Below are positions 18,938 through 27,909 of a DNA stretch of 61,730 nucleotides, one piece after another. Position 1 is the first letter of the stretch. Each line of letters starts with the position of its first letter. Location of the stretch: assembly GCA_947455645.1 (NCBI GenBank), contig CANGPA010000006.1:1-61730 (forward strand), read 5' to 3'. Source of the DNA: Hyphomicrobiales bacterium. GTDB taxonomy: Bacteria; Pseudomonadota; Alphaproteobacteria; Rhizobiales; Beijerinckiaceae. Both the position numbers and the translations under genes were made by a program. Under the pieces are notes generated by a model. The model was not told the DNA's origin, searched no databases, and worked only from the letters and a program-made list of their open reading frames with translations.

Positions 18938-19789
18938 CTACACGCCGAAAATATCTTCAACTGTTTTGCGCATCACGGCGGCATCGACATCGACACCCGT
19001 CCAATATTTGATTCCGATTACGCCCTGATTGACGAGCATGCCGAGACCATCAATGACGCGACATCCGCGCGATTCGGCCAAACGCACAAGGCGCGTGCGC
19101 GGCGGATTGGGAATGATATCAGCAACAACAAGACCGGGCCGAAGCGATTCGACATCAAGATCAAGCATCGCATCGAGATCGGGATAAAGGCCAATCGATG
19201 TGGCGTTGACGACGATGCCGACATCGGACGGAATTGAATAAGTCGCATGCCAAACTTGCAACTGTGCTTTGGTCGTGGTGGCGCTGTTGATGAGATCAAC
19301 AAGGGTTTGGCCGCGCACCGGATCGCGATTGACGATGGTGATGGATGTGAGCCCGGCAAGCGCCATTTCAACCGCGCACGCGCGCGCGGCACCACCCGCA
19401 CCAAACATCACAGCCGATTGGCCTTTCGGATCAATCACCGCCGAAAGCGATTGCAAAAAGCCTTTGCCATCGGTGTTCTCGCCAATATAGGCACCGTTGC
19501 GCCGCACGGCACAATTCACAGCGCCAATGACTTTTGCTGAGTCACCCAACCCATCGAGATGTTTGATGACCGCCACCTTATGCGGCAAAGAACAATTAAA
19601 GCCCGCCCATCCCATCGCCCGCGCACCGGCGACCGCGCCGGCCAGATTCTCAGGACTAACTTCGCAATTGATGTAACGCCAATCGAGCCCATGATGGCGA
19701 TAGGCTGCCTCGACCATGGCCACGGTAGGATTTTCAGCCGCGGGCATCGCGAAGGAGCCTGTCAAGGCACTGAGAAAATTACGTGACAT
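18938..19789 (-). CDS. AroE-like (shikimate/quinate dehydrogenase family) oxidoreductase
   Basis: 283 aa. The catalytic Lys is in NCSLPHKVAV and the catalytic Asp in GENTDGKGFLQSL. The dinucleotide site is VMFGAGGAARACAVE followed by NRDPVRG. The N-terminal shikimate-binding S-x-S-xxx-HN motif is missing: here LTGSFAMPAAENPTVAMVEAAY. It is probably a paralogue acting on another cyclic polyol acid, not the aromatic-pathway AroE. It is convergent with the ROK gene. Confidence 0.85.
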   Translation of the reverse strand: MSRNFLSALTGSFAMPAAENPTVAMVEAAYRHHGLDWRYINCEVSPENLAGAVAGARAMGWAGFNCSLPHKVAVIKHLDGLGDSAKVIGAVNCAVRRNGAYIGENTDGKGFLQSLSAVIDPKGQSAVMFGAGGAARACAVEMALAGLTSITIVNRDPVRGQTLVDLINSATTTKAQLQVWHATYSIPSDVGIVVNATSIGLYPDLDAMLDLDVESLRPGLVVADIIPNPPRTRLVRLAESRGCRVIDGLGMLVNQGVIGIKYWTGVDVDAAVMRKTVEDIFGV

Positions 19790-19892
19790 CGCGCGCTCCC
19801 TAAAGTGGCTTATTTTTATAAGCGAATTTCACCACGAGCTTCTGACGAGAGCAAGTCTAAACAGCACCATTGTCATGATGGTTGCTCTTGCT

Positions 19893-21077
19893 TTAAGCGC
19901 GTTTGTCTTTTGGTAAAAACATTGCGAGAAGGCCGATGGTCGGTAAAAAGGCAGCGACATGATAGACAAAATCAATGCTCGTTCGATCCGCGACATAGCC
20001 CAGCAAAGCGGCACCAAGACCGCCCATTCCAAAAGCAAACCCGAAAAACAATCCTGAAACAGCACCAACTTTATTCGGAACGAGTTCTTGCGCGAATACG
20101 ACGATTGCTGGAAAGGCGGATGACAGAATAAGGCCGATGACAATGCTTAACGCAATTGTTCCGCCAAGATTGGCATAGGGCAAAAGCAATGTGAACGGTA
20201 GAACACCAAGAATTGAAAACCAGATTACCGTGCGCCGCCCCACGCGATCGCCAATCGGGCCGCCGGTGATCGTACCAATAGCGACCGCGCCAAGAAACAC
20301 AAACAAATAGAGCTGCGCGTCACGCACCGAGACGCCAAATGTCTCAATCAAATAAAACGTATAAAAGCTCGACAAATTGGCCATGTACAAAAATTTAGAA
20401 AAGACCAGTATGGCCAGAATGATGAGCGAGAGCACAACACGACGCGGCGAATGGCGAACGGCCTCGACGGTTTTTAGGATTGCGGATCGGCCCGTTTGTG
20501 CGCGCGTCCATAAACCAACACGCGTCAACAATAACATCGCTGCGAGCGCAAGCAACGCAAACCACGCGACCGCCGGTTGGCCATAGGGAAGAATGATAAA
20601 AGCCGCCAATAAAGGACCGATCGCTGAACCGATATTACCACCGACTTGAAAGAGCGATTGTGCCATGCCGTGTTTGCCCCCCGACGCCATACGCGCCACA
20701 CGCGAGGCTTCGGGATGAAAAATCGAAGACCCTATCCCAACAAATGTGACACTCACGAGCAAAGCAATGAATGATGGCGCAACCGCCATCATCAACAGGC
20801 CCAACAAGGTCGATCCCATGCCGAAGGCCAATGAAAAAGGTTGCGGCTTGCGATCGGTTGCAAGCCCCACCAAGGGCTGCAAGATCGATGCGGTCACCTG
20901 CCAGGTCATTGTGATGAGACCCACTTCGGTGAAAGACAGCGCGTAGGAGTCTTTTAAGATCGGATAGATGGAGGGAATAAGGGACTGGATCGTATCATTG
21001 AGCATATGGCCCGTTGAAATCGCCAGAAGAATGCGGAACGCGGTCGCATGAGCCGCTTGCGTCGTATCAGTGGTCAT
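19893..21077 (-). CDS. fsr: MFS transporter, fosmidomycin-resistance (Fsr) type
   Basis: 394 aa with 12 membrane spans. The N-terminus ISTGHMLNDTIQSLIPSIYPILKDSYALSFTEVGLITMTWQVTASILQPLVG is characteristic of the Fsr group. GIGSSIFHPEASRVARMASGGKHGMAQSLFQVGGNIGSA is the family's conserved loop. It is an efflux carrier for small phosphonate-like or other drugs. It is divergent from the PYROXD2-like gene across about 180 bp holding a small TGCAT-G-ATGCA palindrome. Confidence 0.9.
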   Translation of the reverse strand: MTTDTTQAAHATAFRILLAISTGHMLNDTIQSLIPSIYPILKDSYALSFTEVGLITMTWQVTASILQPLVGLATDRKPQPFSLAFGMGSTLLGLLMMAVAPSFIALLVSVTFVGIGSSIFHPEASRVARMASGGKHGMAQSLFQVGGNIGSAIGPLLAAFIILPYGQPAVAWFALLALAAMLLLTRVGLWTRAQTGRSAILKTVEAVRHSPRRVVLSLIILAILVFSKFLYMANLSSFYTFYLIETFGVSVRDAQLYLFVFLGAVAIGTITGGPIGDRVGRRTVIWFSILGVLPFTLLLPYANLGGTIALSIVIGLILSSAFPAIVVFAQELVPNKVGAVSGLFFGFAFGMGGLGAALLGYVADRTSIDFVYHVAAFLPTIGLLAMFLPKDKRA

Positions 21078-21259
21078 GGATCCGCCCGTTTGGATACTGT
21101 TTGCGTCCCGATTTCATAAAGTAAAAATCCGTCGGGCACGACCCTGCATGATGCAAATCTCCTCTGCCGTCCGTGCGGATTGTCCAACCTGACGCTTCGC
21201 GGTTTCAAAATTTCGCGGAACTGCGCTAGAAGACCATAAAACACGGGATTGAAGGACGC

Positions 21260-22849
21260 ATGAAAGAGATTGCACTTATTGGTGGCGGCCATAATGGATT
21301 GGTTTGCGCGTTTTATCTGGCGCGGGCCGGTCACAAGGTCACGGTATATGAACGCCGTGGCATTGTCGGCGGCGCGGCGGTGACAGAGGAATTTCATCCG
21401 GGCTTTCGAAACTCTGTTGCGTCTTACACTGTGAGCTTGCTCAATCCGAAAGTGATCGCCGATATGGCGCTCAAAGATCATGGCTTGCGTATTGTCGAGC
21501 GGCGCGCCTCCAATTTCTTTCCGCATCTTGATGGTCGGTACTTGTTGACCGGCGAAGGACGCACCAAAGGCGAGATTGCAAAATTCAGCAGTCGTGACGC
21601 TGGACGCTTCGATGCCTATTCAGATGAGATCGACCGCATCGCCACCGTGTTGCGCGATCTTGTTTTGGAGACGCCACCCAATCGTGTTGATACGTTCATC
21701 TCCGGTATTCCTGAATTCATCAAACTCGGAAAAGTTGGCAACCGGATCAAGAAGCTGGGGCGCGAAGGCGAAATGGCCTTCATCAAACTCTTCACGCAAT
21801 CGGCATCACGCTATCTTGATCAATGGTTCGAACATGATGCGGTGAAAGCGCTGTTCGGATTTGATGCGGTGGTTGGAACCTTTGCTTCACCGATGACGCC
21901 CGGCACAGCCTATGTCTTGTTGCATCATTGTTTCGGTGAGGTGAATGGCAAGAAGGGCGCCTGGGGCCATGCGATTGGCGGGATGGGCGCGATCACAGAA
22001 GCGATGCGCAAAGCGTGTGTCCAAGCCGGTGTGACGATCGAAACCGACGCGCCCGTGAAACAGGTTCTTGTCGATGGCGTGAAGGCCGTTGGTTTGCTGC
22101 TTGAAGATGGGCGCGAGATTTTTGCAAATCATATTGTCTCCAATCTCAATCCGAAACTTCTGTTCGGAAAACTGGTGGCAAGCGAAGCGCAACCGGAACT
22201 CTTCCGTCGTCATATGGCGCAATGGTCCTGCGGATCCGGCACGTTCCGGATGAATGTTGCGCTTTCACGATTACCGAGTTTTCTTGCCTTGCCCGGACGC
22301 GCAATTGCGGATCACCACACCGCAGGCATCGTGATTGCGCCGACGCTCTCTTATATGGACCGCGCCTATCTTTATGCGCGACAACAAGGTTGGAGCCGCA
22401 AACCGATTGTCGAAATGCTTATTCCCTCAACGCTCGACGATTCTCTGGCGCCACGGGGCGCGCATGTGGCGAGTCTCTTTTGCCAACATGTGGCGCCGGA
22501 ATTGCCGGACGGCTCATCATGGGATGAGCATCGCGATGTTGTCGCCGATCTGATGATTGATACGGTGGATGCCTATGCACCGGGGTTCCGCGCGAGTGTG
22601 GTCGGGCGCCAAGCGCTGACGCCGCTCGATCTCGAGCGCACGTTCGGCTTGGTGGGCGGTGATATTTTCCACGGCGCGTTGAGCATCGATCAGCTTTATG
22701 CGCTAAGGCCGATGATGGGTTATGCCGATTATCGCACACCGATTGAAGGGCTTTATCAATGTGGGTCCGGCACACATCCGGGTGGTGGTGTAACAGGCGC
22801 ACCGGGGTTTAACGCGGCGCGTGAAATTCTCAAAGAGATTGGTAGTTAA
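21260..22849 (+). CDS. FAD-dependent oxidoreductase, phytoene-desaturase superfamily (PYROXD2-like)
   Basis: 529 aa. N-terminal FAD motif ALIGGGHNGLVCAFYLARAGHKVTVYERRGIVGGAAVTEE, C-terminal GLYQCGSGTHPGGGVTGAPGFNAA. This is the branch containing mitochondrial PYROXD2 rather than a carotenoid enzyme: there are no crtB/crtE neighbours. Substrate unknown. GAAGGA lies ahead of ATG 21260. It stands alone, convergent with the mla operon. Confidence 0.88.
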   Translation: MKEIALIGGGHNGLVCAFYLARAGHKVTVYERRGIVGGAAVTEEFHPGFRNSVASYTVSLLNPKVIADMALKDHGLRIVERRASNFFPHLDGRYLLTGEGRTKGEIAKFSSRDAGRFDAYSDEIDRIATVLRDLVLETPPNRVDTFISGIPEFIKLGKVGNRIKKLGREGEMAFIKLFTQSASRYLDQWFEHDAVKALFGFDAVVGTFASPMTPGTAYVLLHHCFGEVNGKKGAWGHAIGGMGAITEAMRKACVQAGVTIETDAPVKQVLVDGVKAVGLLLEDGREIFANHIVSNLNPKLLFGKLVASEAQPELFRRHMAQWSCGSGTFRMNVALSRLPSFLALPGRAIADHHTAGIVIAPTLSYMDRAYLYARQQGWSRKPIVEMLIPSTLDDSLAPRGAHVASLFCQHVAPELPDGSSWDEHRDVVADLMIDTVDAYAPGFRASVVGRQALTPLDLERTFGLVGGDIFHGALSIDQLYALRPMMGYADYRTPIEGLYQCGSGTHPGGGVTGAPGFNAAREILKEIGS

Positions 22850-22867
22850 ACGCGCAAAGGATTTGTT

Positions 22868-23155
22868 TTACGTGTCGACGCGTTGCATGGACGAAACAAA
22901 GGATTCAAGACCATAGATCTCGGCCAACCTGTGCAACGTCTCTGACGATGAAGCGATACGAAGCGTTGCGCCACAGGCTTTGGCGCGCTTTTGCAAAGTA
23001 ACGATCAGGGCAAGGGCCGCAGAGTCACACGGTGTGGCGCGGGACAGATCCAGCGTGATCGATTGACCGCGCGACAAAGGTGACAGTGTTTTCAAAAACG
23101 CACCAAGCGTTGCGATGGTCAATGCACCTTCCGGCGTTACAGTGACCGATGCCAC
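22868..23155 (-). CDS. mlaB: STAS-domain protein MlaB
   Basis: 95 aa, one STAS domain. It is a small cytoplasmic subunit that stabilises the MlaFE lipid ABC complex. ITLDLSRATPCDSAALALIVTLQKRAKA holds the Asp-Ser site typical of STAS proteins. Last gene of the leftward mla operon; 2 bp separate it from mlaC. Assignment rests on domain plus operon position. Confidence 0.86.
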   Translation of the reverse strand: MASVTVTPEGALTIATLGAFLKTLSPLSRGQSITLDLSRATPCDSAALALIVTLQKRAKACGATLRIASSSETLHRLAEIYGLESFVSSMQRVDT

Positions 23156-23157
23156 GG

Positions 23158-23769
23158 TCAGGCCCCGTTCTTTTTCTTAAGCACGTCGATCAATCCGGAC
23201 ACACCGGACGATGACACGAGTGTGCCGAATTCTTCGCGATAGGCCGCAATGAGACTGATGCCCTCAACGGTAACATCGTAAACCTTCCAACCGGCCGGTC
23301 CGTTGATGAGGCTGTAATCAATCGCCACCGGTTGGGGGCGACCGATCATTTGCGTCTTGACGGTCACATCCGCATTAGCGGTGATGATTTTTGTGCCCTT
23401 CACTTCGATGTCGAGTTCTTTCAAAGAGGCGATGGCGTTCGAATAGGTTCGCGTCAGCAGGCGACCAAATTGATCGACAATTTCTTTTTGCTCTGCCGGT
23501 GTCGCTTTCGCCCAATTGCGACCCATCGCAAATTGGGTGATGCGCTGAAAATCAAACCGCGGAACAATCAAGCGACCGACAATATCGGCAATTTTCGGAG
23601 AGGCCGGATTTTGAAGTTCGGGATCCTTGCGCACAGCATCGGTGACATCCGCCGCAAGACGACGCACGAGTTCCTCAGGCGCAACCGTCTCAGCGTGAAG
23701 CGTTGACGTGTTCACGAATAAAAGAATGCCGAAAGCGAGGCCGAAAACAGACTGCAATGCGCGTTTCAT
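23158..23769 (-). CDS. mlaC: periplasmic phospholipid-binding protein MlaC
   Basis: 203 aa. Signal peptide to about residue 26 (FGLAFGILLFVNTSTLHA). The Tgt2/MlaC domain shows FDFQRITQFAMGRNWAKATPAEQKEIVDQFGRLLTRTYSNAI and KVYDVTVEGISLIAAYREEF. It shuttles phospholipid between MlaA at the outer membrane and MlaD at the inner membrane. 13 bp after mlaA. Confidence 0.94.
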   Translation of the reverse strand: MKRALQSVFGLAFGILLFVNTSTLHAETVAPEELVRRLAADVTDAVRKDPELQNPASPKIADIVGRLIVPRFDFQRITQFAMGRNWAKATPAEQKEIVDQFGRLLTRTYSNAIASLKELDIEVKGTKIITANADVTVKTQMIGRPQPVAIDYSLINGPAGWKVYDVTVEGISLIAAYREEFGTLVSSSGVSGLIDVLKKKNGA

Positions 23770-23782
23770 AAATTCTTACCAA

Positions 23783-24520
23783 TCACTGTGCTTTGCCAGC
23801 GGCGATGTCTTTGCCGGTCTTTACGAGCATGGCACGCCGCTGCAGGTAGAGATTGCGAACAAACACGTAGCGATCAAGGCTCGATGCCGCAACAAGATTT
23901 TCGTTTGATTTGGCATCCGCACGCGTTGCCAGATATTCGGTTCCCATCAACGCATAGGACGTGTTGGACGGCAGCAGATTGCGTGCATCGGTGACGACGC
24001 GCACCGCGCGGCCCGACGTATCACGCAAGGTCGAAGGACCAATCAACGGCAACACAACATAAGGGCCGGTTGAAAAGCCCCATACGCCCAATGTCTGACC
24101 AAAATCACCATAGGTTTTTTTCAACCCTACTTTAGTGCCCACATCAAACAGACCGCCAACGCCTACGGTTGTGTTGACGATAACGCGTCCAAAATCCGCA
24201 CCGGCGGTTGAAGGGCTGCCTTGCAGCACATGGTTCACGCCCGCATACACATCGTCGAGATTATCGAACACGTTTGAAACGCCCTGCCGCACGGGCTGTG
24301 GCAACACGCCATTCCAGAGCGAGACGAGCGGGTTGACGATGATCATGTCGATCACATCGTTCAAAGCGAAGGTCGCCCGGTTAACCGGTTCAATCGGATC
24401 AAATGCGGGTGCAGGTTCTGTGGATGCGGCTTCAGGAGACGCAGGCTCATCCGCATGCGCGACGGATGCCGCTGCGCAGAGCAAGCTCAGGCTTAAAAAA
24501 AGTCTCGACGCGATCCGCAT
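23783..24520 (-). CDS. mlaA: outer-membrane lipid asymmetry protein MlaA (VacJ)
   Basis: 245 aa. Signal sequence, then DPIEPVNRATFALNDVIDMIIVNPL, GVSNVFDNLDDVYAGVNHVLQG, NTTVGVGGLFDVGTKVGL and GVWGFSTGPYVVLPLIGPSTLRD, the diagnostic VacJ motifs. The E. coli protein is a lipoprotein. Here the only N-terminal Cys is in LSLLCAAASVAHA, with Leu rather than Gly/Ala before it, so lipidation is doubtful and cleavage after AHA is more likely. It overlaps mlaD by 1 nt. Confidence 0.94.
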   Translation of the reverse strand: MRIASRLFLSLSLLCAAASVAHADEPASPEAASTEPAPAFDPIEPVNRATFALNDVIDMIIVNPLVSLWNGVLPQPVRQGVSNVFDNLDDVYAGVNHVLQGSPSTAGADFGRVIVNTTVGVGGLFDVGTKVGLKKTYGDFGQTLGVWGFSTGPYVVLPLIGPSTLRDTSGRAVRVVTDARNLLPSNTSYALMGTEYLATRADAKSNENLVAASSLDRYVFVRNLYLQRRAMLVKTGKDIAAGKAQ

Positions 24521-24993
24521 TACTTTACCTGACTTGGCGGCTCGGCCGCCTTGTTGAACAGAAACTGGCTGATGAGCTTTTCAAGAACCATCGCTGACTG
24601 GGTCTTTGTGATCCGCTCACCATTGCTTAGATAGTCTGGAACGCCGCCGACTTCCAAGCCAATATATTGCTCGCCGAGCAATCCGGACGTCAGAATGACG
24701 GCGATTGTGTCTTTTGAGAAACGAAATGAAGACGAAATCCGCAAGCGTGCGACCGCTTCATAGGTTTCCCCGTCAAGTCCGATGGATTCGACACGACCCA
24801 CGACAACGCCAGCGCTTTTGACCGGCGCGCGCACTTTGAGCCCGCCAATATTATCGAAGCGCGCCTCAAGGACATAACCCGTCCCGCTGTCAAAGCCGGT
24901 CAGATTGCCGACTTTCAATGCAAGAAAGATCAGGGCGATAATGCCTAAAGCCACAAAAGCGCCGACCGCGAGGTCAAATTTGGAGCGGTTCAT
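24520..24993 (-). CDS. mlaD: MCE-domain protein MlaD
   Basis: 157 aa. One N-terminal transmembrane segment ([24 protein letters not shown]) and one MCE domain ([51 protein letters not shown]). It forms a periplasmic hexameric ring on MlaE that conducts phospholipid. It overlaps mlaE by 4 nt. Confidence 0.95.
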   Translation of the reverse strand: MNRSKFDLAVGAFVALGIIALIFLALKVGNLTGFDSGTGYVLEARFDNIGGLKVRAPVKSAGVVVGRVESIGLDGETYEAVARLRISSSFRFSKDTIAVILTSGLLGEQYIGLEVGGVPDYLSNGERITKTQSAMVLEKLISQFLFNKAAEPPSQVK

Positions 24994-25790
24994 CCGTTAA
25001 GTCCTCGAAACATCATTACAGTCAGCACAAAATCGAGCAAAAGCACGGCCAAAGACGAGGTGACAACGGTTCGCGTCGTCGCACTGGCCACGCCCTCCGC
25101 GGTCGGTGGCGCAAAAAAGCCCTCAAAGACCGAAATCAACCCGACGGCCACACCAAACACCACGCTTTTGAACATGCCATTGACGATGTCGATCCGGACA
25201 TCGACGCTGGCCTGCATTTGCGACCAGAAGGCACCATCGTCAATGCCAATCAGATGAACGCCGATGATCCAAGCGCCAATAATACCCGCTGCCGAAAAGA
25301 GTCCGGCCAAAAGTGGCAAGGATATGACCGCTGCGATAAAACGTGGCGCGATGACACGCGCGAGCGGATCAACCGCCATCATATCCATTGCTGCAAGCTG
25401 ATCGGTTGCGCGCATCAAACCGATTTCCGCCGTGACGGCCGAACTCGCGCGACCGGCAAACAGCAACGCCGTCACAACCGGGCCCAGCTCGCGCACGAGT
25501 GACAGCGCGACAATCACGCCGAGCGATTCGGTTGAGCCATAGCGTTGCAGCACTTCATAGCCCTGCACGGCAAGCACCATGCCGACAAACAATCCCGAGA
25601 CGATGACAATCGAGAGCGAGCGCACGCCCGAAAAATAAAGCTCGCGGATGATCAGGCTTGCGCGCAACAGCGCGATGCCCAAAACACCAAACAGGGCAGC
25701 AACAAAGCGCGCAGCAAGACCAAGCCGATCAAGCCGCGTCGTCACCGCGGCGCCAAGCGCTTCGATCCAAGAGAGAGGCGCACGACTCAT
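24990..25790 (-). CDS. mlaE: lipid ABC transporter permease MlaE
   Basis: 266 aa. Permease domain of the MlaE/TGD1 family with five or six hydrophobic segments: [71 protein letters not shown] (the diagnostic loop), [21 protein letters not shown]. Overlaps mlaF by 4 nt. Confidence 0.95.
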   Translation of the reverse strand: MSRAPLSWIEALGAAVTTRLDRLGLAARFVAALFGVLGIALLRASLIIRELYFSGVRSLSIVIVSGLFVGMVLAVQGYEVLQRYGSTESLGVIVALSLVRELGPVVTALLFAGRASSAVTAEIGLMRATDQLAAMDMMAVDPLARVIAPRFIAAVISLPLLAGLFSAAGIIGAWIIGVHLIGIDDGAFWSQMQASVDVRIDIVNGMFKSVVFGVAVGLISVFEGFFAPPTAEGVASATTRTVVTSSLAVLLLDFVLTVMMFRGLNG

Positions 25791-26590
25791 GATTGCACCA
25801 AATCCTGCACATAATCCGATGCGGGATAATGAAAAGGAACCGGACCATCCGGCAGGCCATCCGCAAATTGACGAATGAAGGGATCACTCGACGCGCGAAT
25901 TTGATCCGGCACAAGATCGCAATAAACCCGACCCGCCGACAACACGATCACACGATCAGCAAGCCGGAGTGTTTCATTAAGATCATGCGTGACAATGACA
26001 GAGGTCATGCCAAGCGCGGTGTTCAACCGTTTGATCAGACGGCCAATGATACCGACGGAAATCGGATCGAGTCCGGTGAACGGTTCATCATAGAGCATGA
26101 TGGCCGGATCCAGCGCGACGGCACGCGCCAAGGCGACACGGCGCGCCATGCCGCCCGACAATTCCGACGGCATCAGATGCGCAGCACCGCGAAGACCGAC
26201 GGCTTCGAGCTTCATCAGCACGAGCGCACGAATGGCGTCTTCCGGCAGATCGGTTTGTTCGCGATAGGGAAAGGCGACATTGTCAAACACCGGAAGATCG
26301 GTGAACAGCGCGCCAAATTGAAACAACATGCCAATGCGGCGTCGCAACTGATAAAGCGCGGATTTGCTGAGCGTCGGAACATTCTGATCTTCGACCATCA
26401 CACGGCCGGAACTGGGTTTGAGGCGACCGCCAATCAACCCCAAAAGCGTGGTCTTGCCGCCGCCCGAACCGCCCATAATGGCAACAATTTCGCCCCGACG
26501 AATGGTCAGGTTCAAGTCAGTCAAGATCGGGCGCTCGCCATAGGAAAAATGGGCGGCCTCAATCCGGATGATGTCGGGCGTATCAACCAT
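25787..26590 (-). CDS. mlaF: lipid ABC transporter ATPase MlaF
   Basis: 267 aa. Walker [11 protein letters not shown]-loop [21 protein letters not shown], signature [16 protein letters not shown], Walker [16 protein letters not shown]-loop [17 protein letters not shown], all typical of MlaF. First gene of mlaFEDACB, which by overlaps and small gaps is one transcription unit. Confidence 0.95.
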   Translation of the reverse strand: MVDTPDIIRIEAAHFSYGERPILTDLNLTIRRGEIVAIMGGSGGGKTTLLGLIGGRLKPSSGRVMVEDQNVPTLSKSALYQLRRRIGMLFQFGALFTDLPVFDNVAFPYREQTDLPEDAIRALVLMKLEAVGLRGAAHLMPSELSGGMARRVALARAVALDPAIMLYDEPFTGLDPISVGIIGRLIKRLNTALGMTSVIVTHDLNETLRLADRVIVLSAGRVYCDLVPDQIRASSDPFIRQFADGLPDGPVPFHYPASDYVQDLVQS

Positions 26591-26605
26591 AACGTGTCGT
26601 ACTCA

Positions 26606-26662
26606 ATCCCCGCGGGTTTGTCGTGCCCCTTTTCTTAAAACGCAAACAGGTTACGCGGGGAT
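26606..26662 (-). promoter_or_regulatory. long inverted repeat in the mla operon leader
   Basis: Outer arms ATCCCCGCG (26606-26614) and CGCGGGGAT (26654-26662), with inner GTTTG/CAAAC arms able to extend the pairing. The whole lies between the carbonic-anhydrase-like gene stop (26688) and the mlaF start (26590). It may be a transcription end for the upstream gene or a structured mla leader. No T-tract follows the stem. Pairing is seen; role is inferred. Confidence 0.45.
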
Positions 26663-26687
26663 GAACCAAATGGACGAAATTGAGCGA

Positions 26688-27428
26688 TCAATAAACGCCC
26701 TTCAGCAAAAAGCGGCGATTGATCGGCTGCAAGGGACGAGCGTTCATCGGAAAAATCAATTTGAACACGTCGATATCGGACTGGGCCACCTCAATCGGTT
26801 CCTCGAGCACAATCCAATCCACCGTTTCGGCGCAAGGCGGCATTGTGAGCGATCCGCGATAGCGGAAGGCACCCCGGCCTTTCGGCAAAAGCGCGTTCGG
26901 ATCAGCCGGATTAGGAAGTGGCTGGGTGCCGAGCTTGCCGGGCGCATGGCCAATTAATTGCGAAAAAGTCTCGTTGCGATCACCCGCGCGGACAAGCACC
27001 GACACCATGACGAGGCGCTTTCCTTGCGTGTGAAGAAACTGGATTTCCATGGCTTGACGCACGCCATCAATCGCGTGCTCTGCGGGAATGTGAAACAGGA
27101 TCTGCTTGAGCGCAAAATCCTCACTGCCGAGTTTCATCGTGCTGCCTTTGGCAACCTGCGCATAGACCGAGCGGCCATTATTGACGACCGGAAAAGGCTG
27201 CGCCTTCCAATCGAAGGTCAGATTCTCAAATGACGAGATGAAATAGGATTTGAGATCAATCGGGGATTGCTCAAGCCCCGCGCCGCACGCCGCATTGGCG
27301 GGCTCAAGCTCGGCCCATTTTTCGGGACCTTCCGGCCCGTCATAGGTCCAAGGCTTGCCTTCCTGCGCCAAGGCAAAGCCAAGCTGAACACCCATGGCCA
27401 ACAGGCCTGCGAGAAGGCCACGCCCCAT
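26688..27428 (-). CDS. alpha-carbonic-anhydrase-fold protein, probably acatalytic
   Basis: 246 aa. Signal peptide MGRGLLAGLLAMGVQLGFALAQ, then the alpha-CA fold: WTYDGPEGPEKWAEL, QSPIDLKS, VVNNGRSVYAQV, RYRGSLTMPPCAETVDWIVLEEPI, NARPLQPINRR. The zinc site is altered. The family's QFHFH is QILFH here, so the first His is Leu; the third ligand in MExHxxH is Gln (MEIQFLH). One of three ligands remains. The coding frame was checked in the DNA. It probably cannot hydrate CO2 in the normal way. ATG 27428 is chosen for the signal peptide; a TTG at 27524 overlaps the preceding stop. Confidence 0.85.
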   Translation of the reverse strand: MGRGLLAGLLAMGVQLGFALAQEGKPWTYDGPEGPEKWAELEPANAACGAGLEQSPIDLKSYFISSFENLTFDWKAQPFPVVNNGRSVYAQVAKGSTMKLGSEDFALKQILFHIPAEHAIDGVRQAMEIQFLHTQGKRLVMVSVLVRAGDRNETFSQLIGHAPGKLGTQPLPNPADPNALLPKGRGAFRYRGSLTMPPCAETVDWIVLEEPIEVAQSDIDVFKLIFPMNARPLQPINRRFLLKGVY

Positions 27429-27520
27429 TCTGAACTGAAAAAACGCCACAAAACGACTCCAACGCACAGACCAAAAACGGCTATCTGCCCGAAAACTATA
27501 GCGATTTTTGTGCCAGACGA

Positions 27521-27724
27521 TCAAAAATCACTGGCAAGCCCCTTTACTTCCCAATCCCCGAACCGCACTGGCTCGGGTCCTTTGCGTCCATTAATCTCCA
27601 AAGCGCGGGCGGACTCTGCGGACGCGGCGCGGCGCGCAGCGGCTTCCGCCAGCGCCCGTTCGGCGACTGGACTAAGCGGCTTTTCCGTTGTCTTTGGCGC
27701 ATCTTGCGGAGGAGTCTCGTCCAT
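27521..27724 (-). CDS. DUF1674 / SDHAF4-family succinate dehydrogenase assembly factor
   Basis: 67 aa. The C-terminal signature GRKGPEPVRFGDWEVKGLASDF is that of DUF1674, homologous to mitochondrial SDHAF4, which binds flavinylated SdhA during complex II assembly. The Ala/Glu-rich N-terminal half is predicted helical. ATG 27724 gives the usual family length; a longer upstream frame has no family match. It is divergent from rsmB across about 185 bp with no other gene visible. Confidence 0.88.
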   Translation of the reverse strand: MDETPPQDAPKTTEKPLSPVAERALAEAAARRAASAESARALEINGRKGPEPVRFGDWEVKGLASDF

Positions 27725-27909
27725 CAAATGTGTCCCATGGCAAAGGTGAACAGAGCGCATCGCACGCGGCGGCAGATGAAAAGCTCCGCGATTGGCTTCG
27801 ATACCAATGGCAGATATCGGGCCTTGCGATGAAGGACGTTCTGGTCTCATAGAAGGCGCGGGTCAAGGCGCGATCTGCGCGCTGCACGATCCGGACAAGG
27901 ACAGAGCGC

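Noticed and set aside
21145-21155. TGCAT-G-ATGCA palindrome between fsr and the PYROXD2-like gene
   Set aside because: Too short to claim as an operator, and no regulator gene is adjacent.
25793-26638. 281-aa open frame antisense to mlaF
   Set aside because: mlaF is unambiguous; the shadow frame is rich in Arg/His/Gln with no fold pattern.
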